From positions 1 through 64,000 of the forward strand of contig JABCPU010000155.1 in NCBI GenBank assembly GCA_016800925.1: 64,000 nt of DNA, read 5' to 3'. Each line of letters begins with the position of its first letter. Within the stretch, counting starts at the first letter, position 1. Shown here one piece after another: positions 21,794 to 33,411 of this stretch. The notes under the pieces are model-generated. The model was not told the DNA's origin, did no database searches, and was given only the letters and a program-made list of their open reading frames with translations. Position numbers and translations under genes: made by a program. Origin of the DNA: Suillus spraguei. Lineage: Eukaryota > Basidiomycota > Agaricomycetes > Boletales > Suillaceae.

Positions 21794-24700
21794 ACTTGGA
21801 GAAACAAAGATTCGATGTATGTTTCTCCCAATGTATTACTAAGACTTGTACGCGCTATAGGTGAAAGAAAAGAACTTCGCGTCCCCATCACTATCCACTC
21901 GCGTACTCGTTTAAATCTGTCGACACTACTGCTGTTATCGATTCAGGAGCAGCAGGAACATTCATTTCTGAGGAGTTTGTGAAACTCCATCAAATCACAC
22001 GACGAAACTCAAAGAACCATTTCGAGTTACTACGGCAGATGGAACTCTTATCAAAGGAGGACCCATCACACACTATTGTCTTCTAGTGGTCAAGATTGAT
22101 GATCGAACCATGTATGGAAAATTCAACATCACCAAACTAGGAAGAAGAGATCAAATCCTCCTAGGGATTCCATGGTTACGAGCAATGAACCCAATTATAG
22201 ATTGGGCTGCTGAAACACTTGTCCTTTCACGGACAGAAAAATCAGATGAAATAGAAATCGATATGGACAAAGATCGAAAGAAGAACGGGTTGCCCTGACT
22301 TTTTAACCATCATACCAGATGGCAGCATTCCCGTCTTCCAAAACCGTTTATCGCTTCTCCTATTGATGTTCCCAAAGACCCGGAACCGGAAGTACGAATG
22401 CCATGTACCATAGAACCTACTCCGCGTGTACAATTGCCACGAGCAGTATCACCAATCCCTCGTGCGGAAAAGCGCAAGAATGAATCCGAACCCGAGCATC
22501 GAGTCGGACAAGAACCTATTGAGCAGCGGCCAATAGACAAACAGAAGCAGGGAAAGAGGAAAACAGAAGAAGAACTTCCAGGGCGAAGCACCACCATACC
22601 GAAATTATCCAAGTTCTTCGTTCCCCCGAAAACTCTTTCACCTTCTATAGAAGAAACTCCTGATAAAGACGAACCCGTGCCCTCGCTGATTCCAACCGAG
22701 GATGATGACCAATTCGACACCATGAACGACGTCTGGCATGCACCAGAGGTACGCGAAATTTCCTCGTATGAACTAGGAGATGGAGAATTTCTTGTGGAGT
22801 ACGATACCGTTGGGATTAGCATGAGGATCATAGAAGAAGTATCCATGGATACACCGTTGACACGTGATGGAACTTCTCAACTCGAACAATCCTCCAACTA
22901 CTCCACAATTCCCTCCCTCCTCCGAAATATAGTAACAAAGCTCAGGAATTCGCCACAGATGAGAAGGAAAAGAAAAAGAAATCCTTCGAAGAATTGGTCC
23001 CAGATTACCTGCATGATTTTGCAGACGTCTTTGCTAAAGACGGACTGAACAAACTACCCCCCGAACGCCCTGGTATCAATCATCGGATCGACACCAAACC
23101 TGGTTTTATTCCCCGCACGTCTAAGGTCTACCCGCTATCGGAAAAAGAACGCGCTGCTGTCAAAACGTTTATCGATGAAAACGTTGCGAAAGGCTTTATC
23201 TCAGAATCGAAGTCACCCCAAGCTAGTGGCTTCTTCTTTGTGGGAAAGAAGAGTGGAGAACTGCGTCCCTGTCAAGATTATGCTACATCAATGATTGGAC
23301 AGTCAAGAACGCATATCCACTTCCCCTCCCTATTTCCCTTGTTGCACGCCTTCATAACGCACAGTTCTTTACGAAAATGGATATCCGGTCCGGTTATAAC
23401 AACATTCGTATCCATCCTGACGATAGGTGGAAAGCTGCTTTTACCACGGAATTTGGCCTCTTTGAACCGAACGTCATGTTCTTCGGCCTCTGCAATTCCC
23501 CAGCAACTTTTCAAGCATATATGAACCGCGCCTTTCAACAAGAAATCAATGAAGGATGGATGGTTATCTACATGGACGATATCCTGATTTTCTCCACGAC
23601 AATGGCAGAACACCGTGAACGGACCAGACGAGTTTTGATGAAGATAAGAAAAGAACATCTGTTCTTAAAACCAGAGAAATGCACCTTCGATGCAGAAGAA
23701 GTGGAATACCTCGGAATGATAATTCGCCCCAGACAAGTTGCTATGGACACCGCCAAGACCAAGGGAATCTCCGAATGGCCAATCCCGAAATCTGTAAAAG
23801 ATGTTCGGTCATTCCTCGGTTTTTGCAACTTCTACCGCACGTTCATTTCACACTATTCTGACATCGCCAGACCCCTTATCGATTTGACAAAGAAAGATAA
23901 GGCTTTTGAATGGTCAACTGAATGTATGGACACCTTCGAAGAATTGAAACGACGCTTTACTTCCCAACCGGTACTCCGTAACCCTGATCCTTCCCGACAA
24001 TTTGCCATTGCTACCGACGCTTCGCTTGTAGCAACTGGTGGAGTTCTCCTGCAGACTGATGAGAATGGTGTTTATCACCCTTGTGCATACCTCTCACAGT
24101 CTTTGAACCCCGCAGAACGCAATTACCAATCTTTGATCGGGAACTCCTTGCTGTGATCCGGGCATTGAACGAATGGCGTCATTATCTCGAAGGAAACCCA
24201 CACCCCGTCTTGGTATTCACCGACCATAAGAACCTTCTGTACTTTAGAAGTGCACAGAAGCTTACCCGTCGCCAAGCACGTTGGCAATTGATTTTGTCCA
24301 TTTACGACATCGAACTGCATCACGTTGCAGGTACTAAATTGGCAGTACCTGATGCACTATCCCGTCGGCCTGACCATGACTCCGGCAGAGACGATAACGA
24401 AAACCAGACCCTCCTCCCTGACGCTCTATTCGTTCGTCTTATTGACACTGACTTGAAGGATGTGCTGTCATCCTCAGACCCTCTTGACGACCCCGTTTTC
24501 AAAACAGCGTCTGACGCCCTTGATGGCGTATGTCTTCCCCCCATGAAATCGGCACTTTCTGATTGGAAGATTGAGGAGAACGTCCTCTATTTTAAGAATC
24601 GCACTTATATTCCACCGGCGCATCGCTCCGATATCCTGAAATGGTATCATGATCATCCTACTGCGGGACACCCCGGTCGATTCAAAACTGAAGAACTCGT

Positions 24701-25891
24701 CAAATGAGAGGCTTGGTGGCCTGCAATGGGCTCTTATATTCGGAAATACGTCGAGGGTTGCGCCCTTTGTCAGCAAATGAAAGCGGATACTCATCCCGTT
24801 CGACCTCCGCTCGTGCCTATTCCTTCATCGGCTGTTCGCCCATTCTCCCAGGTCTCCGTTGATCTTATCACTGACCTTCCCGTCTCTGGAGGCTTTGACA
24901 GCATCATGGTCGTGGTAGACCATGGCCTTATGAAGGGGTAATTATGATCCCTTGTTTGAAAACTATCACGTCAGAAGGTGTGGCCAGGCTATTTTTAAAA
25001 CATGTTTACCGACGATTTGGACTCCATGACAAAGTTATCTCGGATCGAGGACCGCAATTCCTATCTCGCTTCTCAAAGGAACTTGCCCGACTCCTCGACT
25101 ACGTCATCGCTCCATCCACGGCTTACCACCCGCAGACTGATGGTCAAACGGAAAGGCTCAATCAAGAACTTGAAACATACCTTCGTATCTACTGCCGCAA
25201 CAACCCCGAAGATTGGGTAGAACACCTACCAATCGCCGAATTCGTCCATAATCACCGAAAACACGATGCAAGGAATGCATCACCCTTCTATTTGATGATG
25301 GGATACGAACCACGCGCCATTCCCCACCTTATCCCTGACTCATCTGTACCCGCAGTAGAAGATCGAGTACAATCCCTGCAAAAGATAAGAGAAGAAGCAA
25401 TCGCTTGCCACAACATTGCAATGCAAACGATGGCTGAACGATCCCGAGGAGATAAGTACACCCCATGGAAGATCGGAGATAAGGTTTGGCTATCAGCCGC
25501 TAATCTCAGACTCAAACTCCCATCAAAGAAACTGGCACCGAAACGATACGGACCTTTCCCGATCATCAATGTCTTATCACCCATCACATTCACACTCAAA
25601 CTACCCCCGCAGTGGAAGATTCATCCCACGTTTCACGCTTCTGTCTTATCGTCCTATAGCGAAACGGACGTACACGGACCAAACTTCCCTGAGCCACCAC
25701 CTGATATCGTTGAAGAAGAAGAAGAATATGAAATAGAAGCAATTCTTTCTCACAAGGGAAGCGGCACTCGCCGACGCTATCTTGTCTCCTGGAAAGGATA
25801 TTCATCGGGAGATAACGAATGGCTCCCAGAAAAGAACTTGAAGAACTCCGCCCGAATCTTGAATGCTTATAAGAAGCAACATGCACTCTGA
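21794..25891 (+). pseudogene. Pol polyprotein of the young gypsy: protease, RT, RNase H, integrase, chromodomain
   Basis: Protease: AVIDSGAAGTF at about 21935-21965. Pol linker: PEVREISSYELGDGEF. RT: FFVGKKSGELRPC, MDIRSGYNNIRIHPDD, and the catalytic YMDD at 23569-23580. RNase H: FAIATDASLVATGG and RELLAVIRALNEWRHYLEG. Integrase: H2C2 finger (HDHPTAGHP with CALCQQMK), core Asp in VSVDLITDL, Asp in ISDRGPQFL and Glu in TDGQTERLNQ. The C-terminus is a chromodomain (YEIEAILSHKGSG, LVSWKGYSSGDNEWLPEKNL), which in chromoviruses directs integration to histone-marked chromatin. Frameshifts near 21900-22000, 22905, 23275, 24135 and 24935 and an in-frame TGA at 24705 prevent a full product. Confidence 0.9.
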
Positions 25892-25947
25892 TATTCCCCA
25901 GTCAATCAACTGCATCAGCACCTGATCAACTACCAATAAACATTGAA

Positions 25948-27896
25948 ATGTCTTTCCCCACTGCCTACATTGCCCCCGTCACAGTTGCCACCAATGACTC
26001 CAACTCTGAAGCAGAACAATACGGAACCCTTACTGCAGAAATCGATAACCAATCCTACATCAAAGCCGCCATTCTCTGTGAGGGACATGCCCTTGAAATC
26101 GACAGAATTCTCACCGAAAAAGGCGCCTTCCCCGCTCGACTCATCGTTAACATCATTCGCACTGCAGCTCTTATCGAAGCCACCGCTAAAGAAACTACAG
26201 AAATCACACTCCGTCACCGCTTCATTCATCTCCAAAAACGCATTCGTGCTTACGCTATGCTGTTGCTTCCCGATTCCTTTAAGGATGATGTTGAAGAAGC
26301 TATTCACATCATTGCCGAACGTCGAGCAGGCGTTGCTCGACCTCCCTCTCCGCAAAGAGATACGCCACTTCCTGTCCCAACACCCGGTTCTTCACGCATT
26401 TATTCTAATCTTGATGCCTTTACTGGCCTATACACTGCTGTGCAAGAAATTGGGCAACTCACCAACACAGTTGTCGACACCATCCAGCAATCAGTCGCTG
26501 AAACCAGAGCAGCCCGAAATCTAGTAGAAGAAGCCATCGCTGACTTACAACAAACGCAAGATGATCTTGTGTCCCCCAGAACACCATCCCCAATAGAACA
26601 ATCGGTGTCACCACCCCCCGTTACAGGTACCCATGACCATCCAGCATGGCTATATGAACCTTGCACAGAGGAACAGTGTGAGGCCGCTAAACTATTAGGT
26701 ATCTCCGTCACTGAGTTGGTAACACTCGGTCCTCGACTTCGCGACCTTCATATCCATCCTCCTATGACTATCCCATCATCATTCGGTCCGATGGATCCTG
26801 TCTCGCCGGTCTTAGTAAAAGATTTTGGCGTAACCTCCTCGTCTTCCTCCAACGAACTTCTTGCGGCTGCTGAACGAGCAGTTACACCAGACCTCCCTAC
26901 TTCGGCATACACATTATCCACCCCCCAACAAGCGCAGCTTAAGCGAGCCAATACTCTTGCCTTAAAACGTATGAGGAAGAATAAAGGGAAGAAGCGCGCA
27001 AGATCCATCAGCCCCACACCCATTATTTCCCCCTCTCCTTTGCGCGCAGTTCATTCCAATCCCGATGAAAATATGAAGTGCCGAATCTGTGGCTTGCTAG
27101 GGCATCGTCAAAAGAATTGCGCGGAATGTTACGAACTGGGGTGGCGTCACCAGCGACAGTGAAAAGACACAGGCGGTCTGCTGGGAGTTCTTACAATGTT
27201 CAAAAGAGAACAAGGTGAAAGTACAAGGAACGTGTTCCAAGTACGATCAAGGGTTCAGCCTCAAAGACAAGTCTAAGAGGTATCCGCGAGAATAGAGACT
27301 AAGGCTAAGGAGTGCTTAGACTTAGAGACGATTCAAGACGACTTAGGTTGGAGACCTAAGCGAAGGAGATTCCAGGTAAAACCCAGTAAGATTAAAGTAG
27401 CGAATCTACTACAAGTACACTGTGCTTAAATAGGCCAATATGTGCGCACAGACCAAGAGAGGCGTGAGAACGTAAGTGCGTATCCAAAGGAGGAAAGCAA
27501 CTATAGTACAGATGCGTTGAGCATATGAGTCAGAGTCATGTTACGTAATATACAAGGTAAATGAAGTAGAAAATGAATAGGGGCACGTACGATTGTAACA
27601 CGGAATATCAGTGCAGAATTTGCAGGTATTGGTCACCGACGCATTTGTCCCTCTACTGCCCCCATCGTGTTGGACCCCCTCCATTCGAGTTAACTTGGAA
27701 AGATGAGGGATTTTATGACGCACTTCGCACCTGGGAAAAACAACTTGACGATGAACGTATGCAAAGAGAAAAGAAGAAGGATTCTAAGCGTCGCGCTGGT
27801 CTCGAAGAAGCCAAGTATATGATGAGTGGGTCGTTTGCTGATGAAGACTACGAGTTTAGCGATGACCCCATTTACTATGCGAATCAAAGCGAGTAA
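25948..27896 (+). CDS. Third ORF of the gypsy element, double zinc-knuckle protein
   Basis: Two open segments, 25948-27126 and 27606-27896, are separated only by a solo LTR with its duplicated CGGAA. Removing the insertion gives one uninterrupted frame of 489 codons plus stop, from MSFPTAYIAPVTVATND to DDPIYYANQSE. The N-terminal half is helical (IRTAALIEATAKETTEITLR, then heptad-like QEIGQLTNTVVDTIQQSVAE). A basic patch KRMRKNKGKKRARS follows, then two knuckles: CRICGLLGHRQKNC (CX2CX4HX4C) and CRICRYWSPTHLSLYC (CX2CX6HX4C). The tail is charged and acidic. The function is unknown; knuckles plus basic patch suggest nucleic-acid binding. It is not an envelope: no signal or TM segment. It starts 57 bases after pol ends. 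Confidence 0.75.
27127..27600 (-). mobile_element. Solo LTR nested in the gypsy third ORF
   Basis: 474 bp, same LTR family, opposite orientation to the host element. The + strand reads TGTTACGAACTGGGGTGG to GATTGTAACA. The duplication CGGAA flanks it at 27122-27126 and 27601-27605. It resembles the fragment at 1-96 more than the host's own LTRs, so a separate sister element inserted and recombined out. Confidence 0.95.
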
Positions 27897-27916
27897 AGTC
27901 AGGTGACTTTACGTGT

Positions 27917-27926
27917 AAAAAGGGGG
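27917..27926 (+). other. Polypurine tract
   Basis: AAAAAGGGGG three bases before the 3' LTR is the expected primer for plus-strand DNA synthesis during reverse transcription. Confidence 0.8.
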
Positions 27927-27929
27927 TAA

Positions 27930-28404
27930 TGTTACAATCGTACGTGCCCCTATTCATTTTCTTACCTCGTTTATCGTGTATATTACATAACATGACTCTG
28001 ACTCATATGCTCAACGCATCTGTACTATAGTTGCCTTCCTTCTTTGGATACGCACATATATTCTCACACCCTTCTTGGTCTGTGCGCACATATTGGCCTA
28101 TTTAAGCACAGTATACTTGTAGTAGATTCCCTACTTTAATCTTACTGGGTTTTACCTGGAATCTCCTTCGCTTAGGTCTCCAACCTAAGTCGTCTTGAAT
28201 CGTCTCTAAGTCTAAGCACTCCTTAGCCTTAGTCTCTATTCTCGTGGATACCTCTTAGACTTGTCTTTGAGGCTGAACCCTTGATCGTACTCGGAACGCG
28301 TTCCTTGTACTTTCACCTTGTTCTCTTTTGAACATTGTAAGAACTCCCAGCAGACCGCCTGTGTCTTTTCACTGTCGCTGGTGACGCCATCCCAGTTCAT
28401 AACA
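27930..28404 (+). repeat. 3' LTR of the young gypsy
   Basis: 475 bp, TGTTACAATCG to CAGTTCATAACA. It differs from the 5' LTR at about three positions (one near 27967 and two in the last ten bases). It is followed by the target duplication TGAGG. Confidence 0.95.
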
Positions 28405-29107
28405 TGAGGTAGTAACTGAGAATTAGTTGTGGATTTCGATTGGAGTGCCAAACCTGGATCCACATGATTCATCCTGAAAATGGTTCAATTCCAGTGTGGA
28501 GACTGAGCCCAAACCTCAGCCATTTATCATGCTGGTCAACAGCAAAGAGGTCGTTGACACCGGCCGCCCAGAAGCGCTTCCATTTCAGTCGTCTAGCTTT
28601 ATGTTCCTGCACTAAGTCAGGCTCATAGGCAGCAAAGTAAGACATCATTACTGACCTAGTGTAGTTGCAATACTAAGTCTCTGATAAACCAATGAATCAG
28701 AAAAAAATTACTTAGCTACACTCATGTTCTTTTCATGAAAGAGCAGGCTAATCATCTCCCGTGTTCTGGCATAAGGAAACATCTGGCGAAGTTCGGTAAC
28801 AGCTTTGCAAATGGTCTCTACTGTGGGACCTTGCCGACGCAAGTGTTCAAGGCCCATATCCACATGAATTTGTCGAAACTTGGTGAGTCTATGATAGATT
28901 TCAGGTGATTGAGTCAGCTAATATCGTAATTATTATGTATGCACCCAATACGATAGCGTTCAGTGTCGAAATGTTTCTGCAAAGCTCAGACAATCTCTTT
29001 GTCATTGAGACATGTCTTTCAATAGCGCAAGATGTGAGGTGCAAGCTCATCTAAGGGCGCTAGGGTCAAGGGAGAAAGTCAGAGAATGAAAGCTAGTAGA
29101 CACATCC

Positions 29108-29712
29108 TGTTACAGTCGTACGTGCCCCTATTTATTTTCCTTTCTACTCTGGTATATCACGTGATACAGAACTTATCGTTCGGACACTTCCACTTCCATC
29201 AGACATCATATGACTCAACGAGTACATCATATCATGTGATGTCATGACTTCCCATGACTCCGTTCTCGGACTCAACCAGTTTAGCATATGCGTACACTAA
29301 ACCCGTGTCATTATCTCTGACTCATGCGTCTCAACACGCTTGTACAAACCATGCCTTCCTTATTAGGATATGCAGTTATATTCTCATGGTTACCTGGTCT
29401 GTGCGCGCATGTATACCTATATAAGCACAGTGTACTTGTAGTAGATTCCCTACTTTAATCTTACTGGGTTTTACCTAGAATATCCTTCGCTTAGGCCTCC
29501 AACCTAAGTCGTCTCTAAGTCTAAGCACTCCTTAGCCTTAGTCTCTATTCTCGTAGAACCTCTTAGACTAGTCTTTGAGGCCAAACCCTTGATAGTACTC
29601 GGAACGCATTCCTTGTACTTTCACCTTGTCCTCCTCTGGACATTGTAGAACTTCCCAGCAGACCGTCTGTGTCTTTTCACTGTCGCTGGTGACACCATCC
29701 CAGTTTGTAACA
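29108..29712 (+). mobile_element. Solo LTR, 605 bp, longer subfamily, TSD CATCC
   Basis: Ends TGTTACAGTCG and TTTGTAACA, flanked by CATCC at 29103-29107 and 29713-29717. The 3' two thirds match the 475-bp LTR (TAAGCACAGTGTACTTGTAG, ACTTTAATCTTACTGGG). The 5' part carries about 130 extra or different bases rich in CATATGACT and ATCATGTGAT motifs. It sits just upstream of the transposase start, in the shared promoter area of the composite transposon. Confidence 0.95.
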
Positions 29713-30635
29713 CATCCCACACTTACATGTGGGTTTATGCTGGTTGGGCATGATGAGAGAAAACCAGCTGACGATGCTGTTATTATAACATCAAGCAATT
29801 TACAAGGTACATAATAGGAGTTAAACATGGATTGCCTCTTTTGTGCTGCAAACTGATCTATTCAAATTCATCAGACATATCTTTCATCTTGTCCGTTGGA
29901 TTGCCTCTTTCATACTCACATGTGAATCGCCTCTTTCATGCCGCAAACATCAGGCTTCAGTGTGGTCACCAATAACTCCCTCAAATCACCTAACTTGCAA
30001 GGTACATACATAATAGAAGTTATATCTCTTATGTGGATCACCTCATTCATGCCGCAAACTATCTTTCATCTAGTGTTCTTCGGATGTTCTTCGGATATGT
30101 CTTTTGTCTTGCATTCTTGTGTGCATTGCATGTGGATCACCTCTTCACAATCTCTTTTATCCTCCCTCTTTCATCTGTCTTGGAGTCCAGATCCATGGAG
30201 CCCAGTTTCATGGAGTCCAGATCCTCTTCAGCTTCAAGTTGGGCGTTCTCACTTGGTTTCAACTTAACTGATTTGGAGGTGAGCCTTATGGCGCCCTTAC
30301 CTAGTATGAACAACTGACAGTCTAGTATGGTCATCATGACCATAGATGCTGGAGTCTAGATCCATGGAGTTCGGTTTTATGGTGTCCAGATCCTCTTCAA
30401 CTTCAAGTTGGGTGCTCTCACTTGGTCTCGACTTGACTGATTTGGAGGTGAGGCTTATCCCAGCCTCACCTCATATGAACAACTGATGGTCTAGCATGGC
30501 CATTGTGACCATAGACGCTCTCACTCTGTTCCAGCAACTTATGGCCAAAGGCACTCTCACTTGGTCTGAGGTTACAGTATTTAACTTGTCATGTCCCGCA
30601 TCAGAATGTAAGTGTATCTCGCATTTTTATCGTTG
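29713..30635. promoter_or_regulatory. Divergent intergenic region with 169-bp tandem duplication
   Basis: Between the divergent transposase and kinase genes. Positions 30181-30349 and 30350-30518 are two diverged copies of a 169-bp unit (TGGAGTCCAGATCCATGGAG, CTTCAAGTTGGG, CTCACTTGGT, GGTGAG). Upstream are short repeats of CATGTGGATCACCTC and CATGCCGCAAAC. No coding signal. It probably holds both promoters of the composite element. Confidence 0.6.
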
Positions 30636-33223
30636 ATGGCCTCTTACAAGCTTGTGTTGCAGTTCACTGAAGATGCATTCGCCAATGAAGTTTGCATCTG
30701 TGAATGCTCTTCCTGTACTGTGAAAATCCGCAAGGGAGAGCCATGTTTCTACATTGCTACAATAGTCGCCGGTCAACATGGACACTTTGTGTGTGGAGCT
30801 TGTCGCCGACACTATGAAGGCAAAAGAGCTACATCAGTAAGGCCCACTGTTCAGTGTCCGGATGCTCAAATTATCCGACAAAACATCAATGCCGCATAGA
30901 AACCAGGTTTGTTTTCATAATTTCATCCTTTTTCCTTTGACTAATGTGATTTCTCAGTGTTGGTTCAGCAGCCACCACATGTAGTGGCTACTAGTGCCCC
31001 TTACAGTCATGCTGGGCCAGACATAGCTGTCCCTTCCAGCTGGCGTAATGGCAGTAATGCCAACACTATGCAGTCTCTTCCTGGAGCTTACCTGGCAGCT
31101 GGTCAGCCTGGATACTCAATGAACCATGCACAATACGGTGCTGAATGAGAACACTAGGCTAAGCAAGCATATGCTGTCCCCCCAGCAGAGACTATTAGTT
31201 TAGAAATTTCAGCTGTTCATGAAGGCAGAAAAAGAGGAAGGGCGCTCGTGGTATACCATTCGGAGTACGTAGCAGAGCGCTACATTTGTTGTATACTGAT
31301 GACTTTTGAATTTCAGAACATATGTGAGGGCAAGAAAGACGTTGATGTGTGCATTGACGCACCCAGACTCATTGCACTTGCCCTGGACACTATGTTGCTG
31401 AAGATACAAGCTTTTGCAGTAGGCTTTCTGTGGAACGAAGGTCAATTTATCGTTCGAGACAGTGGATCGGTTGATTTATCAAACCATCCACCACGTCAAC
31501 CTTACTTTTATTCGCAATGTATGTATGCAACACGCAAAGGCTCTCATGCAATGACATTCAAAACCAAACAATTTGTATTGTATGTTGTTGTGCCCACAAC
31601 TCAATGGCAGGACTACGATACATGGCTTGATAAAGTTGAAGAGGTTCATACTTCTCAACGATACAATAACTACTTACTTACACGAAATTCCATACCCTTA
31701 GGAACGATTTAACATGCGTTCACAGCCTGAGTTCACATCACTCCCTGCACCTTCTGTGAGAGAGGATATCAATTCAAGCAACCTCAATATGCATTCACAG
31801 CCTGTGTCACTCCCTGCACCTTCTGTGAGAGAGGATATCGATTCCAGAAACCATTCGAGTGTAAGCGCAGCAGCTGATTCATCGACCATCTCTTCATCCG
31901 AAGTGCCAGTCAAGCAGCTGTTTCTCCATGAGGTCACCACTAGTTCATCGCCTCCCCTCAAAAAAAGGGTGCCTGTCAAGGTTCCCTTCCATTCTCCAGA
32001 CCAAGAACACCTAAGGGAAGTTTTGCAGTCTGGTGGGAGTGCAAACATGGATGTCCAACAAAGTAAACATGTCCTGTCACTCTTGAGTTCTTCTCTGACA
32101 TCACTTCCAGTGCTCACTGTAGCGCACGAAAATATTGAATTCTTCCCGATCCCGACACGCCCACTATCAGTTATCTTAAATGACCCTCAGCTTCATGCAA
32201 CCTTCCGCACAGACGCTGAACTGGGCCATAGTGGTCAGCTTATAGTTCAGACCTCCTCAAATGATATACTCGGCACTGGAGGCTTCAAAACGGCCCACCC
32301 TGGTTTCTTAACACTTTTCTCCGCCCCTGAAGATGTCCTAGGTTCACGCCCACGGCAAAAGGTTGTGGTCAAGCAACCCTTTTACAAGAATTACTCTCCA
32401 GGCAGCAGCAAAACCCCGATGAGATTCGCAATCAGATGTTATACAATAAGTGATGAGCTTTCAAAACTATTCAGAGAGGCAAATGTGCTATACTGGGCAC
32501 GCGCATTGCTAACATTTTCATACAAGTACATTGACCATTGTGTTTCGGCTTCATCTGAACCTCTGCCCTTCAATATCCCTCGCTTGCGCTTTGTTGAGGC
32601 CGGTCTCACATTATCACATGACCAGGTGCAACCCAGCCACAAATCAAAGTCGTTGGCTCGGTTGCCTCACGCTGGGTACCTCGTTGAAGAGCTCATCACC
32701 AACGAGTTCCTCAAATACATCCATAATATGGACTGCAACCCGATGCTTGACCCAGATGAAGTCGGTTATGAAATCGCTGTGTTTCTAGCTTGCACGCAAC
32801 ACATACAGTACACCAAGACTGGCGGTCTCACTTTTATCTCTGATTATCAAGGTATGTGACATCATGTAGTATCATCCATACCTTGTAGGCTCACTGGTCT
32901 GCTGCAGGTGGATCTGAGATCTTGTCTGACCCTCAAGTACTTACACATCCATATGTGATTTTTTCTTTGACTTTACTACAAAGTGTGACTCATCCAGGGA
33001 CTGTAGCTTGGTCAACAATGGCAAGGACGTCTTTGGGGATGGCAACATTGAACGTGCAGTCAGCACATTTGAGAAGGAGCACAACTGCAACAAATATTGT
33101 AAATGGAGTGGGTTCAAGCTAGAATGTTACGGAGCAGAAAGAGTGGGGGTGGAAACAGAAACAGAGACGGAGGCGAAGATGGGAACCAGGACAGCAGATT
33201 CTCCCCAAGATGTCTTTGAGTAG
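30636..33223 (+). pseudogene. Alpha-type protein kinase (MHCK/EF2K family), cargo gene, damaged
   Basis: Exons read: an N-terminal cysteine-rich domain (CICECSSCTVKIRKGEPC, HFVCGACRRHY; from 30636), a Ser/Pro-rich segment, a middle domain (31320-31710), and the kinase domain in the 381-codon frame 31714-32851 plus following exons. Kinase landmarks are GTGGFKTAHPG, KVVVKQPFY (ATP lysine), RFVEAGL, LVEELI, FLKYIHN, FLACTQHIQYTKTGGL with SDYQG, FGDGN and a final HNCNKYCKWSGF cysteine motif typical of fungal alpha-kinases. Stops TAG near 30896 and 31152 and TGA near 31146 (C to T type) and a frameshift at 31712 break the N-terminal half; the last exon join also fails. A 25-codon tandem duplication (LPAPSVREDI twice) lies at 31714-31850. 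It would phosphorylate Ser/Thr; target unknown. Confidence 0.8.
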
Positions 33224-33411
33224 TAGGTTGGTTGATTTTCTTGGTTTGGCATTGTAATCTTGGTCGTTGTTATCTTGGAGCTCTCATGGCTTATATCATC
33301 TGGTGTATCAGTCGCTGTTTTCTTGATTCACAATGTCAATATATTTAGTTTATGCATATCAAAGTATTATTTGCAGAACATGCAAAATACGGTGTTTGGG
33401 GTCTGCACGCT

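Larger units (their letters stand above)
20289..28404 (+). mobile_element. Young chromodomain Ty3/gypsy element, 8116 bp, TSD TGAGG
   Basis: Two 475-bp LTRs with about three differences (over 99% identical) flank gag, protease, RT, RNase H, integrase, chromodomain and an extra ORF. The 5-bp duplication TGAGG is present at 20284-20288 and 28405-28409. A self-complementary primer site follows the 5' LTR and a purine tract precedes the 3' LTR. LTR identity implies recent insertion. Gag-pol nevertheless carries several frameshifts and an in-frame stop, and a solo LTR of the same family has inserted in the third ORF. It interrupts the transposase of the composite element. Confidence 0.95.
19072..29090 (-). 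pseudogene. Integrase-core (DDE) transposase, split by the gypsy element
   Basis: The coding pieces are 29090-28405 and 20288-19072 on the minus strand; the gypsy between them sits in the catalytic domain. In order: an N-terminal helical part (LAPHILRY, LQKHFDTERY, LTKFRQIHVDMGLEHLRRQG), MISLLFHEKNMSVA, then FWAAGVNDLFAVDQHDKW with the first catalytic Asp, WHSNRNPQLILSYYL, MPLITQSDLGTENYGIA with the second, and a Glu about 41 residues later (KKNMMLEITW). The C-terminus continues to SSDESENGGITDKW. Introns are visible around 28905 and 28680. TGG to stop changes (near 29020 and 28470) show decay even before the insertion is counted. The family is widespread in mushrooms as 'integrase core' proteins; it would cut and insert the composite element. 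Confidence 0.75.
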
